DNA of 64,000 nucleotides, taken from NCBI RefSeq assembly GCF_037392515.1, contig NC_090288.1, forward strand, positions 4,457,501 through 4,521,500, given 5' to 3'. Position 1 is the first letter of the stretch, and the number at the start of each line of letters is the position of its first letter. The notes under the pieces were generated by a model. It saw only the letters and a list, made by a program, of their open reading frames with translations. It was not told the origin of the DNA and made no database searches. Source of the DNA: Haliotis asinina. Taxonomy: Eukaryota; Mollusca; Gastropoda; Lepetellida; Haliotidae. Positions 49,369 through 64,000 of this stretch are shown in pieces. Position numbers and translations under genes: made by a program.

Positions 49369-49468
49369 NNNNNNNNNNNNNNNNNNNNNNNNNNNNNNNN
49401 NNNNNNNNNNNNNNNNNNNNNNNNNNNNNNNNNNNNNNNNNNNNNNNNNNNNNNNNNNNNNNNNNNNN
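49369..49468. other. Assembly gap of 100 Ns
   Basis: A run of exactly 100 N, the usual placeholder for a gap of unknown size. Comparison with unit 2 (41064-41277) predicts about 214 missing bases. Confidence 0.98.
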
Positions 49469-50394
49469 TGTTCGTATCTAACACTACTTGGCTTTCTTGA
49501 TCAGATATTATAGCCTACATTTATCCTGGAAGTAAAGGGTACCAACCCTGTCCAAGTATCATACAAGTCACTAATTGTTATGTCTATTGCCTGGATTGAA
49601 CATAAGTAGCAGACGAGGAGCAAATTTCCGCTTTCAATCTCAGAGCCTGTATAATTAACATCATAAGACATGGGGGCGGCTATACAGCCAGACAGAGCAA
49701 TGGGAGACTACTCTCGATTATTCACGTCGTGTGCATGTAACGTATAGTAAGTGAAGTGGTCGTGAAATGTCCAGTCTTCGGACAACAGGTTTGTAGTCGT
49801 GGCCACACACGATTACAGACTTTGTGATCTCCATCACATAAAGGGTGTAATGTATTCGACTAGAAGACAGCAACACAGCAGGATACAGCAAAGACCTTTC
49901 AATTTCTTCATTTATAATTAGTTTACTCGTATAGCAACTTCAAGCTGTCACAAAAACAGACTTACTTTAGCTGCCTCTCCTGCTGTGTTGCTGTCTCCTA
50001 GCTAAGAATTGACCCAAAGGAGGAAGGAAGACAGACTCATGTTTTTACCATTCATTAATATTTATTGACATATAATCAAGAAATAGAATGGCAAGTGCTG
50101 AAAGAAAGTCTCCAAATCGGGCCAAAAGGGAAGATCAATCCTCTTATTAGTGAAGAAATAAACAAAGAATGCCAGCCAAAGGGTAAGCCAAAACGTACGT
50201 GATCGAAAGGGGGTTGTCCAAAAATAAACCAAAAGGGTGTAGCCAAAAGAGACCAAAATTGGGAAACGGTATAGTAGACGAGCACCAAAACACACCATCT
50301 CATACAAGACACTTACATCCGAACATCCATGCAAAACACACCATTACGAACCATTCACACTCACACTAAATCACAAAAAATCTGTTCCCCAAAC

Positions 50395-50535
<141 letters not shown>

Positions 50536-50744
50536 ACACACACATCAATACCACTATCTCTCTCATCTGTATTCAAAACCACATGCAAATTGCATACTCT
50601 AACATGCACACCTAATCTTACAACATGTACTCTTGCACACATTCATCCAGTCACATAATACACGTTTACCCCTATCCACGCACACACACGCACACACGTC
50701 CGCTTACACTGACAAACGCACCCACGCACGCACACGCACACACT

Positions 50745-50795
<51 letters not shown>

Positions 50796-50807
50796 TGGAT
50801 GAGGAAT

Positions 50808-51490
50808 CTACGAGAATACTCTCCTAAAGAAGGCAGCCACTCTCCTCAGCGCCTTCCTCACGGGATGAATATCCTCCACGAAGCTGTCGTCGTCCTCGTC
50901 CTCATAGACCCAGTAGTCACTGTCGTCGTCACATGAGACCGGGTAATAGTCGACATAGTTGATGGTGACTGGGGCAGGAGCGTCTCGCCGTGGTCAGGGC
51001 GGGCCCAGAACGGGGTGGAAACACTCAGGGGATCGGGAGAGGGACTCGGGGACGAAGCCAGGGGACGCTACGTCGATGGAATGGGGAGGGTGGGAGAAAG
51101 GAGGGGTCATTGGGTGAGGTTGACAGGAGACTTTTAACGAAGCAATGTTTAAGAATGTTTGAGATCATAGCCCTTGGCCACACATGCTATAAGGTACTAT
51201 CAACGAAAAACATGCTGACAGATTGTTAGAAAAATAATCTTTTTATGTTAATGTTTAAATTGGAGAGGGGTACCCGGAGACAGACTTTCAGCACACCGTA
51301 ACAGGTGTGTATATAATATACAATGTCACTGGTGTACATGAGAGGAATTCGACAAGGACAAAAGAGGCCAGCTTTTCGGCCCATTCTGAGGGGCATGTAG
51401 ATCAAATACATACACAGTCGGATTCCTCATCCAGCGACGGCCATAGACTAGCGGCAGGAGTGACATGATACCGGATCATGTCTTCCCGTG
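50808..51490 (-). pseudogene. Frameshifted copy of the minus-strand candidate, array unit 4
   Basis: The exon at 50808-51067 is 260 bp. One G is missing in the run near 50977 and a Ser codon has become Cys before the acidic run. The upstream exon is 51414-51490. Confidence 0.4.
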
Positions 51491-52372
51491 CTGAAAATAA
51501 CACAAACACTGCATTTAACGACACACCAAATATACGTACAGTGGAACCAAAATGTTTCGGAGGCCGACGAGATGATAGCGAGAAAATTGAGAGTCTCTGG
51601 GGACAAGTGCAGGAAGTCAAAATCCCTCAGAGGAATTATAATGGGCATTAAAACATCAACTAATAATGCTACTATACTATGCATATCTGAAAAAAAATGT
51701 TCAAAGAAATAGTATACCTAGCCGACGCCCTGGATATACTAAAAACATCCACTGCAATTTAGCAACATCCTCCGTCGTATATAAACACCAACAGCTCTCA
51801 TTTTACTGGTAGAAAAGACATTGAAATTATCAACATTTCTAAATTTCCCCCAAATTGCAAATGGCGGCCAGTGGGCATCCACACCGTTACTGTCAAACTA
51901 CGGCCCGTTTCAATACTTATGTACGTTCTTCACTCTTTAGAATGCAATAACAGTCTGCTTAAATACCTTGACTATGCAGCCTTGTAAACATCTTGTCAGT
52001 AGATGATCTCAAAACGATGCTGTAGTCAACGAAATGCAGAGCGATAGGGAGCAAGAGCGAAAGTGAATCTGTTGGAAACAGAGGGACCGTTGGCAACGAC
52101 AACGGTAACTACATGGAGACGAAGTCAGAACGAGGCGTCATCGAATGTTTTCGGCAACGTCAAACAGCCAGCTATAGCGGCATCTCATGGGGTGAAATTC
52201 CTGACGGTTTTAAGGTTTTTAATCAATGACCTGTATATTCAAACGTTGGATATACCGTAGTTCACTAAACCGCCGTGCCCGTTAGATGTTGAAAACACAT
52301 GATTAACTGTGTGAAACCGTGTAAAGATTAGCACCTTTAAGGAAGGTTAAGTTTCCGTTTTCAGTCAGAAAA

Positions 52373-52762
52373 ATGCAAATCTTCCGATTCCCTTTTCTCT
52401 TTTTCACATATGTTTATCTCGGACACAGAATTTGTAGTCTATACGCTTGCAGTACCAGTAATAATGGACAGATGTACTTGGGTATTAAAATCATCTGCAT
52501 GAAGCTGAAATACAGAGGACATAATTTCTTGAGGGGACCATTTCTTGTGATGGACAGTGGACTAAATGACGGCTTAAACCAAACGACAGAAGGAAAGGAA
52601 GCAGATCCTGCTTTGAAGGCTGTTGTCATGGTTCCCCTCGGCGATAAAAGGAAGTGTATGTTGTGTTTGTTTGGACTCCGAGAATTAACTGGCAAACTGG
52701 TGAATGTAGGTAGTTGCTGGCAATGTCCATTCATTGGAGGTGGGGACCGTCTTGTGGTATGA
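52373..52762 (+). CDS. Candidate plus-strand ORF, array unit 4
   Basis: Protein identical to the unit 1 copy. Confidence 0.35.
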   Translation: MQIFRFPFLFFTYVYLGHRICSLYACSTSNNGQMYLGIKIICMKLKYRGHNFLRGPFLVMDSGLNDGLNQTTEGKEADPALKAVVMVPLGDKRKCMLCLFGLRELTGKLVNVGSCWQCPFIGGGDRLVV

Positions 52763-54560
52763 AGCTCATGGTGTACGTTTAGGGTTCCACTACACTAAAT
52801 CAGAATGACATGCTCCCTGAGCGAGTAGCGTATGTAAAACGACAGAAGAGTCAGGGACATATGACAGTTGTGATTGGATGAAATAGGGTAAGATGTTTCT
52901 GTTTTTAAACGCACATCCATCCAGTAATTAAAACTGATAACAAGTTTAAGCATTTACTGCTGTCATTTTCATCACCATGACTTATGCTTAAGTGTGTACA
53001 GATATTTTCAAGGAGGCGACATTTGGTGCGGAACTGGGGTTGTCTTGTTCGGTTAGCCGGACAAGTTGGGCCGAAATTGTGTTTTATTGTAGTTTAAATG
53101 CCAGGCTGTACCCGCGTGTACGTGGAATGGCTGTTCATAGCCTGGATAATTAACGAAATGTAAGGTTACAGTAGGAGTCTATGGACAAACATTTGATGTT
53201 GTGTAACCTTAAGCATGACGGCAGTGCACTTCGCCTGGATACAGCTGGCTGATAAACGCGCGCTAATAAGCTGACAAGAGTGGTCTCCCTTTGTGCATAG
53301 GCCGCGAGCAAGTTGGACGTTCGTCCGCTCGTCTGAAAGGCAAGAATAGGTCACCCAACTCACTCACTCATCTGGAGACTTATGCATGTTGAATGGAGTA
53401 TTGTGATTTCTCTGTGTAAACGCTCAAGCGGACAGGGGCCTAGCTACCATTGTAAAAGAATGCCCGGATTTACACAGGATGGTTGACCGACTGCGGTTGG
53501 GCAAGTCCCCAATACCATCTAATATGAAGATTTGCAACCTATCGGACTTCCACGATAAGAATTCGCATGCTACGTGCCTGGAGGAGACTAGATCTGGTCG
53601 AACTGGCAGTTCATGCACATCTGATTCATGTTCGTATCTAACACTACTTGGCTTTCTTGATCAGATATTATAGCCTACATTTATCCTGGAAGTAAAGGGT
53701 ACCAACCCTGTCCAAGTATCATACAAGTCACTAATTGTTATGTCTATTGCCTGGATTGAACATAAGTAGCAGACGAGGAGCAAATTTCCGCTTTCAATCT
53801 CAGAGCCTGTATAATTAACATCCATAAGACATGGGGGCGGCTATACAGCCAGACAGAGCAATGGGAGACTACTCTCGATTATTCACGTCGTGTGCATGTA
53901 ACGTATAGTAAGTGAAGTGGTCGTGAAATGTCCAGTCTTCGGACAACAGGTTTGTAGTCGTGGCCACACACGATTACAGACTTTGTGATCTCCATCACAT
54001 AAAGGGTGTAATGTATTCGACTAGAAGACAGCAACACAGCAGGATACAGCAAAGACCTTTCAATTTCTTCATTTATAATTAGTTTACTCGTATAGCAACT
54101 TCAAGCTGTCACAAAAACAGACTTACTTTAGCTGCCTCTCCTGCTGTGTTGCTGTCTCCTAGCTAAGAATTGACCCAAAGGAGGAAGGAAGACAGACTCA
54201 TGTTTTTACCATTCATTAATATTTATTGACATATAATCAAGAAATAGAATGGCAAGTGCTGAAAGAAAGTCTCCAAATCGGGGCCAAAAGGGAAGATCAA
54301 TCCTCTTATTAGTGAAGAAATAAACAAAGAAATGCAAGCCAAAGGGTAAGCCAAAACGTACGTGATCGAAAGGGGGTTGTCCAAAAATAAACCAAAAGGG
54401 TGTAGCCAAAAGAGACCAAAATTGGGAAACGGTATAGTAGACGAGCACCAAAACACACCATCTCATACAAGACACTTACATCCGAACATCCATGCAAAAC
54501 ACACCATTACGAACCATTCACACTCACACTAAATCACAAAAAATCTGTTCCCCAAACCCA

Positions 54561-54649
<89 letters not shown>

Positions 54650-54899
54650 ACACACACATCAATACCACTATCTCTCTCATCTGTATTCAAAACCACATGC
54701 AAATTGCATACTCTAACATGCACACCTAATCTTACAACATGTACTCTTGCACACATTCATCCAGTCACATAATACACGTTTACCCCTATCCACGCACACA
54801 CACGCACACACGTCCGCTTACACTGACAAACGCACCCACGCACGCACACGCACACACTCATACACACACACACACACACGCACGCACTGGATGAGGAAT

Positions 54900-55584
54900 C
54901 TACGAGAATACTCTCCTAAAGAAGGCAGCCACTCTCCTCAGCGCCTTCCTCACGGGATGAATATCCTCCACGAAGCTGTCGTCGTCCTCGTCCTCATAGA
55001 CCCAGTAGTCACTGTCGTCGTCACTTGAGACCGGGTAATAGTCGACATAGTTGATGGTGACTGGGGCAGGGAGCGTCTCGCCGTGGTCAGGGCGGGCCCA
55101 GAACGGGGTGGAAACACTCAGGGGATCGGGAGAGGGACTCGGGGACGAAGCCAGGGGACGCTACGTCGATGGAATGGGGAGGGTGGGAGAAAGGAGGGGT
55201 CATTGGGTGAGGTTGACAGGAGACTTTTAACGAAGCAATGTTTAAGAATGTTTGAGACTATAGCCCTTGGCCACACATGCTATAAGGTACTATCCAACGA
55301 AAAACATGCTGACAGATTGTTAGAAAAAGAATCTTTTTATGTTAATGTTTAAATTGGAGAGGGGTACCCGGAGACAGACTTTCAGCACACCGTAACAGGT
55401 GTGTATATAATATACAATGTCACTGGTGTACATGAGAGGAATTCGACAAGGACAAAAGAGGCCAGCTTTTCGGCCCATTCTGAGGGGCATGTAGATCAAA
55501 TACATACACAGTCGGATTCCTCATCCAGCGACGGCCATAGACTAGCGGCAGGAGTGACATGATACCGGATCATGTCTTCCCGTG
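54900..55584 (-). CDS. Candidate minus-strand gene 3' end in array unit 5
   Basis: Exons are 54900-55160 and 55508-55584. The frame is intact but carries substitutions relative to unit 2: Gln to Pro (Q7P), Phe to Ser (F17S), and Thr to Asn before YVDYY. Confidence 0.45.
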
Positions 55585-56467
55585 CTGAAAATAACACAAA
55601 CACTGCATTTAACGACACACCAAATATACGTACAGTGGAACCAAAATGTTTCGGAGGCCGACGAGATGATAGCGAGAAAATTGAGAGTCTCTGGGGACAA
55701 GTGCAGGAAGTCAAAATCCCTCAGAGGAATTATAATGGGCATTAAAACATCAACTAATAATGCTACTATACTATGCATATCTGAAAAAAAATGTTCAAAG
55801 AAATAGTATACCTAGCCGACGCCCTGGATATACTAAAAACATCCACTGCAATTTAGCAACATCCTCCGTCGTATATAAACACCAACAGCTCTCATTTTAC
55901 TGGTAGAAAAGACATTGAAATTATCAACATTTCTAAATTTCCCCCAAATTGCAAATGGCGGCCAGTGGGCATCCACACCGTTACTGTCAAACTACGGCCC
56001 GTTTCAATACTTATGTACGTTCTTCACTCTTTAGAATGCAATAACAGTCTGCTTAAATACCTTGACTATGCAGCCTTGTAAACATCTTGTCAGTAGATGA
56101 TCTCAAAACGATGCTGTAGTCAACGAAATGCAGAGCGATAGGGAGCAAGAGCGAAAGTGAATCTGTTGGAAACAGAGGGACCGTTGGCAACGACAACGGT
56201 AACTACATGGAGACGAAGTCAGAACGAGGCGTCATCGAATGTTTTCGGCAACGTCAAACAGCCAGCTATAGCGGCATCTCATGGGGTGAAATTCCTGACG
56301 GTTTTAAGGTTTTTAATCAATGACCTGTATATTCAAACGTTGGATATACCGTAGTTCACTAAACCGCCGTGCCCGTTAGATGTTGAAAACACATGATTAA
56401 CTGTGTGAAACCGTGTAAAAGATTAGCACCTTTAAGGAAGGTTAAGTTTCCGTTTTCAGTCAGAAAA

Positions 56468-56857
56468 ATGCAAATCTTCCGATTCCCTTTTCTCTTTTTC
56501 ACATATGTTTATCTCGGACACAGAATTTGTAGTCTATACGCTTGCAGTACCAGTAATAATGGACAGATGTACTTGGGTATTAAAATCATCTGCATGAAGC
56601 TGAAATACAGAGGACATAATTTCTTGAGGGGACCATTTCTTGTGATGGACAGTGGACTAAATGACGGCTTAAACCAAACGACAGAAGGTAAGGAAGCAGA
56701 TCCTGCTTTGAAGGCTGTTGTCATGGTTCCCCTCGGCGATAAAAGGAAGTGTATGTTGTGTTTGTTTGGACTCCGAGAATTAACTGGCAAACTGGTGAAT
56801 GTAGGTAGTTGCTGGCAATGTCCATTCATTGGAGGTGGGGACCGTCTTGTGGTATGA
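56468..56857 (+). CDS. Candidate plus-strand ORF, array unit 5
   Basis: Same 129-residue protein; one silent change in a Gly codon near 56689. An inserted A near 56418 opens the frame upstream to 56393, adding 25 codons that are not shared by other units. Confidence 0.35.
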   Translation: MQIFRFPFLFFTYVYLGHRICSLYACSTSNNGQMYLGIKIICMKLKYRGHNFLRGPFLVMDSGLNDGLNQTTEGKEADPALKAVVMVPLGDKRKCMLCLFGLRELTGKLVNVGSCWQCPFIGGGDRLVV

Positions 56858-57127
56858 AGCTCATGGTGTACGTTTAGGGTTCCACTACACTAAATCAGAA
56901 TGACATGCTCCCTGAGCGAGTAGCGTATGTAAAACGACAGAAGAGACAGAGACATATGACAGTTGTGATTGGATGAAATAGGGTAAGATGTTTCTGTTTT
57001 TAAACGCACATCCATCCAGTAATTAAAACTGACAACAAGGTTTAAGCATTTACTGCTGTCATTTTCATCACCATGACTTATGCTTAAGTGTGTACAGATA
57101 TTTTCAAGGAGGCGACATTTGGTGCGG

Positions 57128-60575
<3,448 letters not shown>

Positions 60576-63500
60576 TCCTCTCAATGCTATCGTCGAACCC
60601 ATTCGACAGGAGTGCAGGATAATGACATCTCCAAATAAAACTTGCAATAATTATTCAACGAGTCGGATTTACGTGTCATATGAATTATGTATGGAATGTA
60701 CTAATTCTCACCTTTTTAAATATGTAATGTTCAATACGTTTATATACCTTAAAACGAAACGCCCGCGAATTAAAAATGAGATCGCCGATTTTCTCGGCAC
60801 GCAGTCGAAAATAACGGCCATTGTTGACTTCCAGCGCACCACGCCGTGTGGTACCCAGTCTAATATTTTCTTCATAATGAAATATTTTTTGATAGTTTAG
60901 TCGATACTTTTTGTTCCTTGGCGAAGAGAAAGCTCATAAGTTTCCCATTTTCTAAAAATTAGTAACTTTCGGCTCAAATAAATATAAACAAAACCAATCT
61001 CAATGTTATATCATCGATTGGACGAACAGAAACGATCATGGCAACGGCGGTAAACAAACAACTCCACATGTATCGTGATGCCGAAGAAAATGTGCCATCC
61101 TTTTGACATATCCAATTATTTTATCTGGAATTAATTACACGGTGTGAATAGGTAAATGTTATTGCCTCTGCACAGAAATTACCAGATTTAGCGATTTTAT
61201 TTTGATTTGGTTTGATAAACCTTCCAACATTCACAAAGTTGACAGCCGTTGGTGACCCGAAAGGGCGTGGCCAAACTCGCGGTCTTTCTAAGTGACAAGA
61301 TACGAAGGATGTTTGAAAGTATGCGTTCATAAGCAGAATCTGAACACATATACATTGAAAGAAAACGACTTAATACCTATATAATGCAGATCATGAAACA
61401 ATATCACAATATTTGTAATTGTACCCACCCTTGATGAAACCGGAAGCACGTACACGGCTTGGCACTCGTGGAAGTAAGATGTGAACGAGTTGGAAAACGA
61501 CCATTGATACATTTTCTAAACTGATTCAAATTCCCGTAAGATCCATACTATACACCAGAATTACCTTTCAGTCATCCTCAGTCATTTACTATTAGTTGTG
61601 TTCAATAGCAGTTGTCATTTGTTGCTTGTGTTGTAGTATTTCTCCTGAAGTTAGCCGTCGATGTGTTGATCTTTAGTTTAGCAAATCCGAAGTCGATGAT
61701 TTTCGCGGTCTATTTTTTTCAAAGAATGTTCTGACACGGGGAGACATATAAATTGTCAGTGTGTCGTAACAATAACAGAATATTCTTCTGTGTATATCGT
61801 TACAAGAAGTACAATTTTGATGATTGAAGATCTCATGAAAAAAAATCATTTTTCCTTTTGCAGAAACGAACGAAACCAGAGCTAGTGTGAGAATGTAACG
61901 TACAGTAAATGTATTTCATAAAAATTAATTTCTGCTTAGAAAACAACTGTCATCGTCTTTGTGAATCAGTATTTATTTTAGACATTAAAACAGCTAAACA
62001 TCACATCTTTTGTTCACGAATTTGGAGCAAAATTGAAATTATTTTGTTACTCCAAACAGCAGAGCTTTCGGAGTTAATTCTACCTACTGTACTGCAGGTA
62101 ATGTTTCAGATCAATTTGTTTGACGTGTGTGCATATTTGTATATTAAAAAAATCATGTCATGTGGCTCAGTCCGTGGTTCCATACAGCTTTTAGATATTG
62201 CACTAGTGCAATCTGAACTGCAAAATGTACCTCATGTTTATGGCCATACTTTTTACCTACTTGCACACTAAGTTCATATTTTACTGTTAAAACAGACTTC
62301 ATCTGGGAAACAGACTGATGATCCAAACTCTTGGAGCAGTGATTACACTGACAGTGATCGAAAGACAGACTCATTTTTTTCTTGTGATGAAATTTCATGA
62401 AGTAATATGAAATTATCATACCAGACCTAGAATAATTTTGTTGTAGTGATGTTTTGAATATGGAATATCAAAACTACAAGTGACAGATAATTAAGTGTTG
62501 AGTAGGAGGTGCAACCTATGTTAGTCTTTGGCATCAAGGTAATCATGTGGTGGCAAGTAAATTTCTTTTTTCCTAATACTGAGCTCTGCAGTGAGTGGTT
62601 TTTGTTGTCCAGTTTGGAGCTATTCTTTAAGATTTCAATTTGGATTTTTTTTTCATTGCCATGTGTTTATGGCAAAGACATACATATCAAATGCTTCCAG
62701 ATCTTTAAAGGAAGACTGCTCAGTCCTTGGCATTTTGTTATTCAAGGAAGACTGTTCTTCATGTTTCTTGTTTCATGATGGTTTAGGCTATTGAACACTA
62801 AATAATTGCAGTATATCACCATCAGACACTTCAGCAAACAGAAACAATCCTTGAAAGTTCATTAGACCCATTTCATATTGTGACATTGCTCCAAAACCCA
62901 GGAAAAGACAATAAGGTAGAATAATATATATTTACAGAATATGAAGCATGTTTACTTTCACCAGAGACAATATAACTTCTTATATGTATATGGTTTCTTT
63001 TTTATCAAATGATAACATTTTCCGATAGATTTACATGTACTGTTACTTCAACAACATAAATGACATTATTTGTCATTTCAAAATAATTCACCAAACAAAG
63101 TGGTACTGCTGAAAACAAAAATAACTCATCACTCACCCATTTGTATTTGATGTACATTTTGGCACGATATTATGAAGAAATAAAATACACAAAATAATTT
63201 GTAACATCTATCCATATATTTTATGGCATACATTTAGTTGTAATAAAAAATTGTGCGAAACTGTCAGCTTTCCACATTACTGAAAGACATTAATTAAAAT
63301 TTGGTTATTTACACGTTGCTAATGCATTGACAGATTTTAAGTGTCTTTGCCTTTGTCTATTTGAGAGAGAAAAATAATTGTCATATTATTAATATCATTT
63401 AACATATTAAAGTATATGAAAAGATTTAAAGTTGTAACCAGTTATGAAACATAAAGCATTGACAAATCTATCGTAATTATTCATCAAGAACGTTAATTCA

Positions 63501-64000
63501 TTGCATAAAATTATTAATGTAATTCAACTTGTTCTAAAGTGAGACATATAATTTTCCCAATCATGTAATATGAACGCAATTTTTATCAAATCATCTCCGA
63601 TTTCATGTGAAACTATAACTGAAAATATATTTTTGTTTATAAAACATGTATACTGCAGTTCTTACTACACTACATCGTCATAAAAAGAAAAGCATGAATG
63701 TTATTTTGAAACACAAATGCCACGCCCATATCCGCGCACCTGTTGTTGAGAATGATCTTTGTACACGTTTCTGTGTTGGACCATGTGAAAAAAAGATTAA
63801 GCTGGGATCAACATGCATCACAATTATATCTTTGCTATCTTTAAATTCAGTGGACAATAAAGTAATGTGCCTAATATGAACAAAAATTCAAATAAAAGAT
63901 ACTGAAAAACTTGTATCTGCAGTGTTGATCGACTACTGTTTCCGGGTAACGGGAGCATACAAGGTCAAACTGGTTCGGCTATGTGCGAATTATATAGTCA
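60576..64000. other. Right flank of the array, no supportable gene
   Basis: Single-copy AT-rich sequence. Frames at 60622-60900, 61909-62271 and 63646-63879 have no recognisable domain and no good splice context. A short GC-richer patch lies at 60770-60880. No repeat family was recognised. Confidence 0.5.

Larger units (their letters stand above)
53032..57127 (+). repeat. Array unit 5
   Basis: 4,096 bp; shorter mainly because (CT)n is only about 54560-54645. (CA)n-rich about 54790-54890. Confidence 0.95.

Noticed and set aside
60622..60900. 92-residue frame just right of the array
   Set aside because: Only a short middle part looks protein-like; no splice context or homology.

Overview
This looks like eukaryotic, animal nuclear DNA, most likely from a mollusc and plausibly a vetigastropod such as an abalone. 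The evidence is AT-rich sequence, spliced genes with long introns, many tRNA-derived SINE copies whose body contains 'ggaatattgctaaaa', and a second dispersed repeat with an 'aggattgggtggtcag' core that I remember from abalone sequence (memory, not a search).

Layout. Positions 847-4295 (minus) hold the first recognisable exons of UBA3, the catalytic subunit of the NEDD8-activating enzyme; the gene runs off the left edge. Head to head with it, 5927-13930 (plus) is ARL6IP5/PRAF3, a PRA1-family membrane protein, complete in three exons. Its first intron carries a non-LTR retrotransposon (6997-10993) with an uninterrupted 1,322-residue endonuclease / reverse transcriptase / RNase H frame and perfect 13-bp target-site duplications. 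Its second intron carries a 34-bp minisatellite. Positions 14213-27620 are intergenic, with SINE fragments, small tandem repeats and a 628-bp inverted-repeat MITE with 9-bp target duplications. Positions 27621-32380 (minus) are TSR2, a ribosome-biogenesis factor, complete in six exons. Eighty-five bases upstream of its start codon lies a 1,033-bp foldback element (32466-33498). Positions 33499-36545 are mostly featureless.

Positions 36546-60575 form the outstanding structure: a 24-kb head-to-tail array of about 5.8 near-identical units of roughly 4.15 kb. Each unit holds a (CT)n tract, a (CA)n tract, a long-spaced hairpin, a plus-strand frame of 129 codons, and on the minus strand a two-exon coding structure (acidic middle, basic C-terminus) that lacks an internal ATG in its main exon. 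That structure is intact in three copies and frameshifted in three. I recognise no domain in any of these. One copy contains a 100-N assembly gap. The last 3.4 kb (60576-64000) has no supportable gene.

The three recognised genes are housekeeping genes (neddylation, ER/vesicle traffic, 40S subunit maturation) with no evident joint pathway. The UBA3/ARL6IP5 head-to-head pair matches the arrangement I know from the human genome and suggests an old shared promoter.
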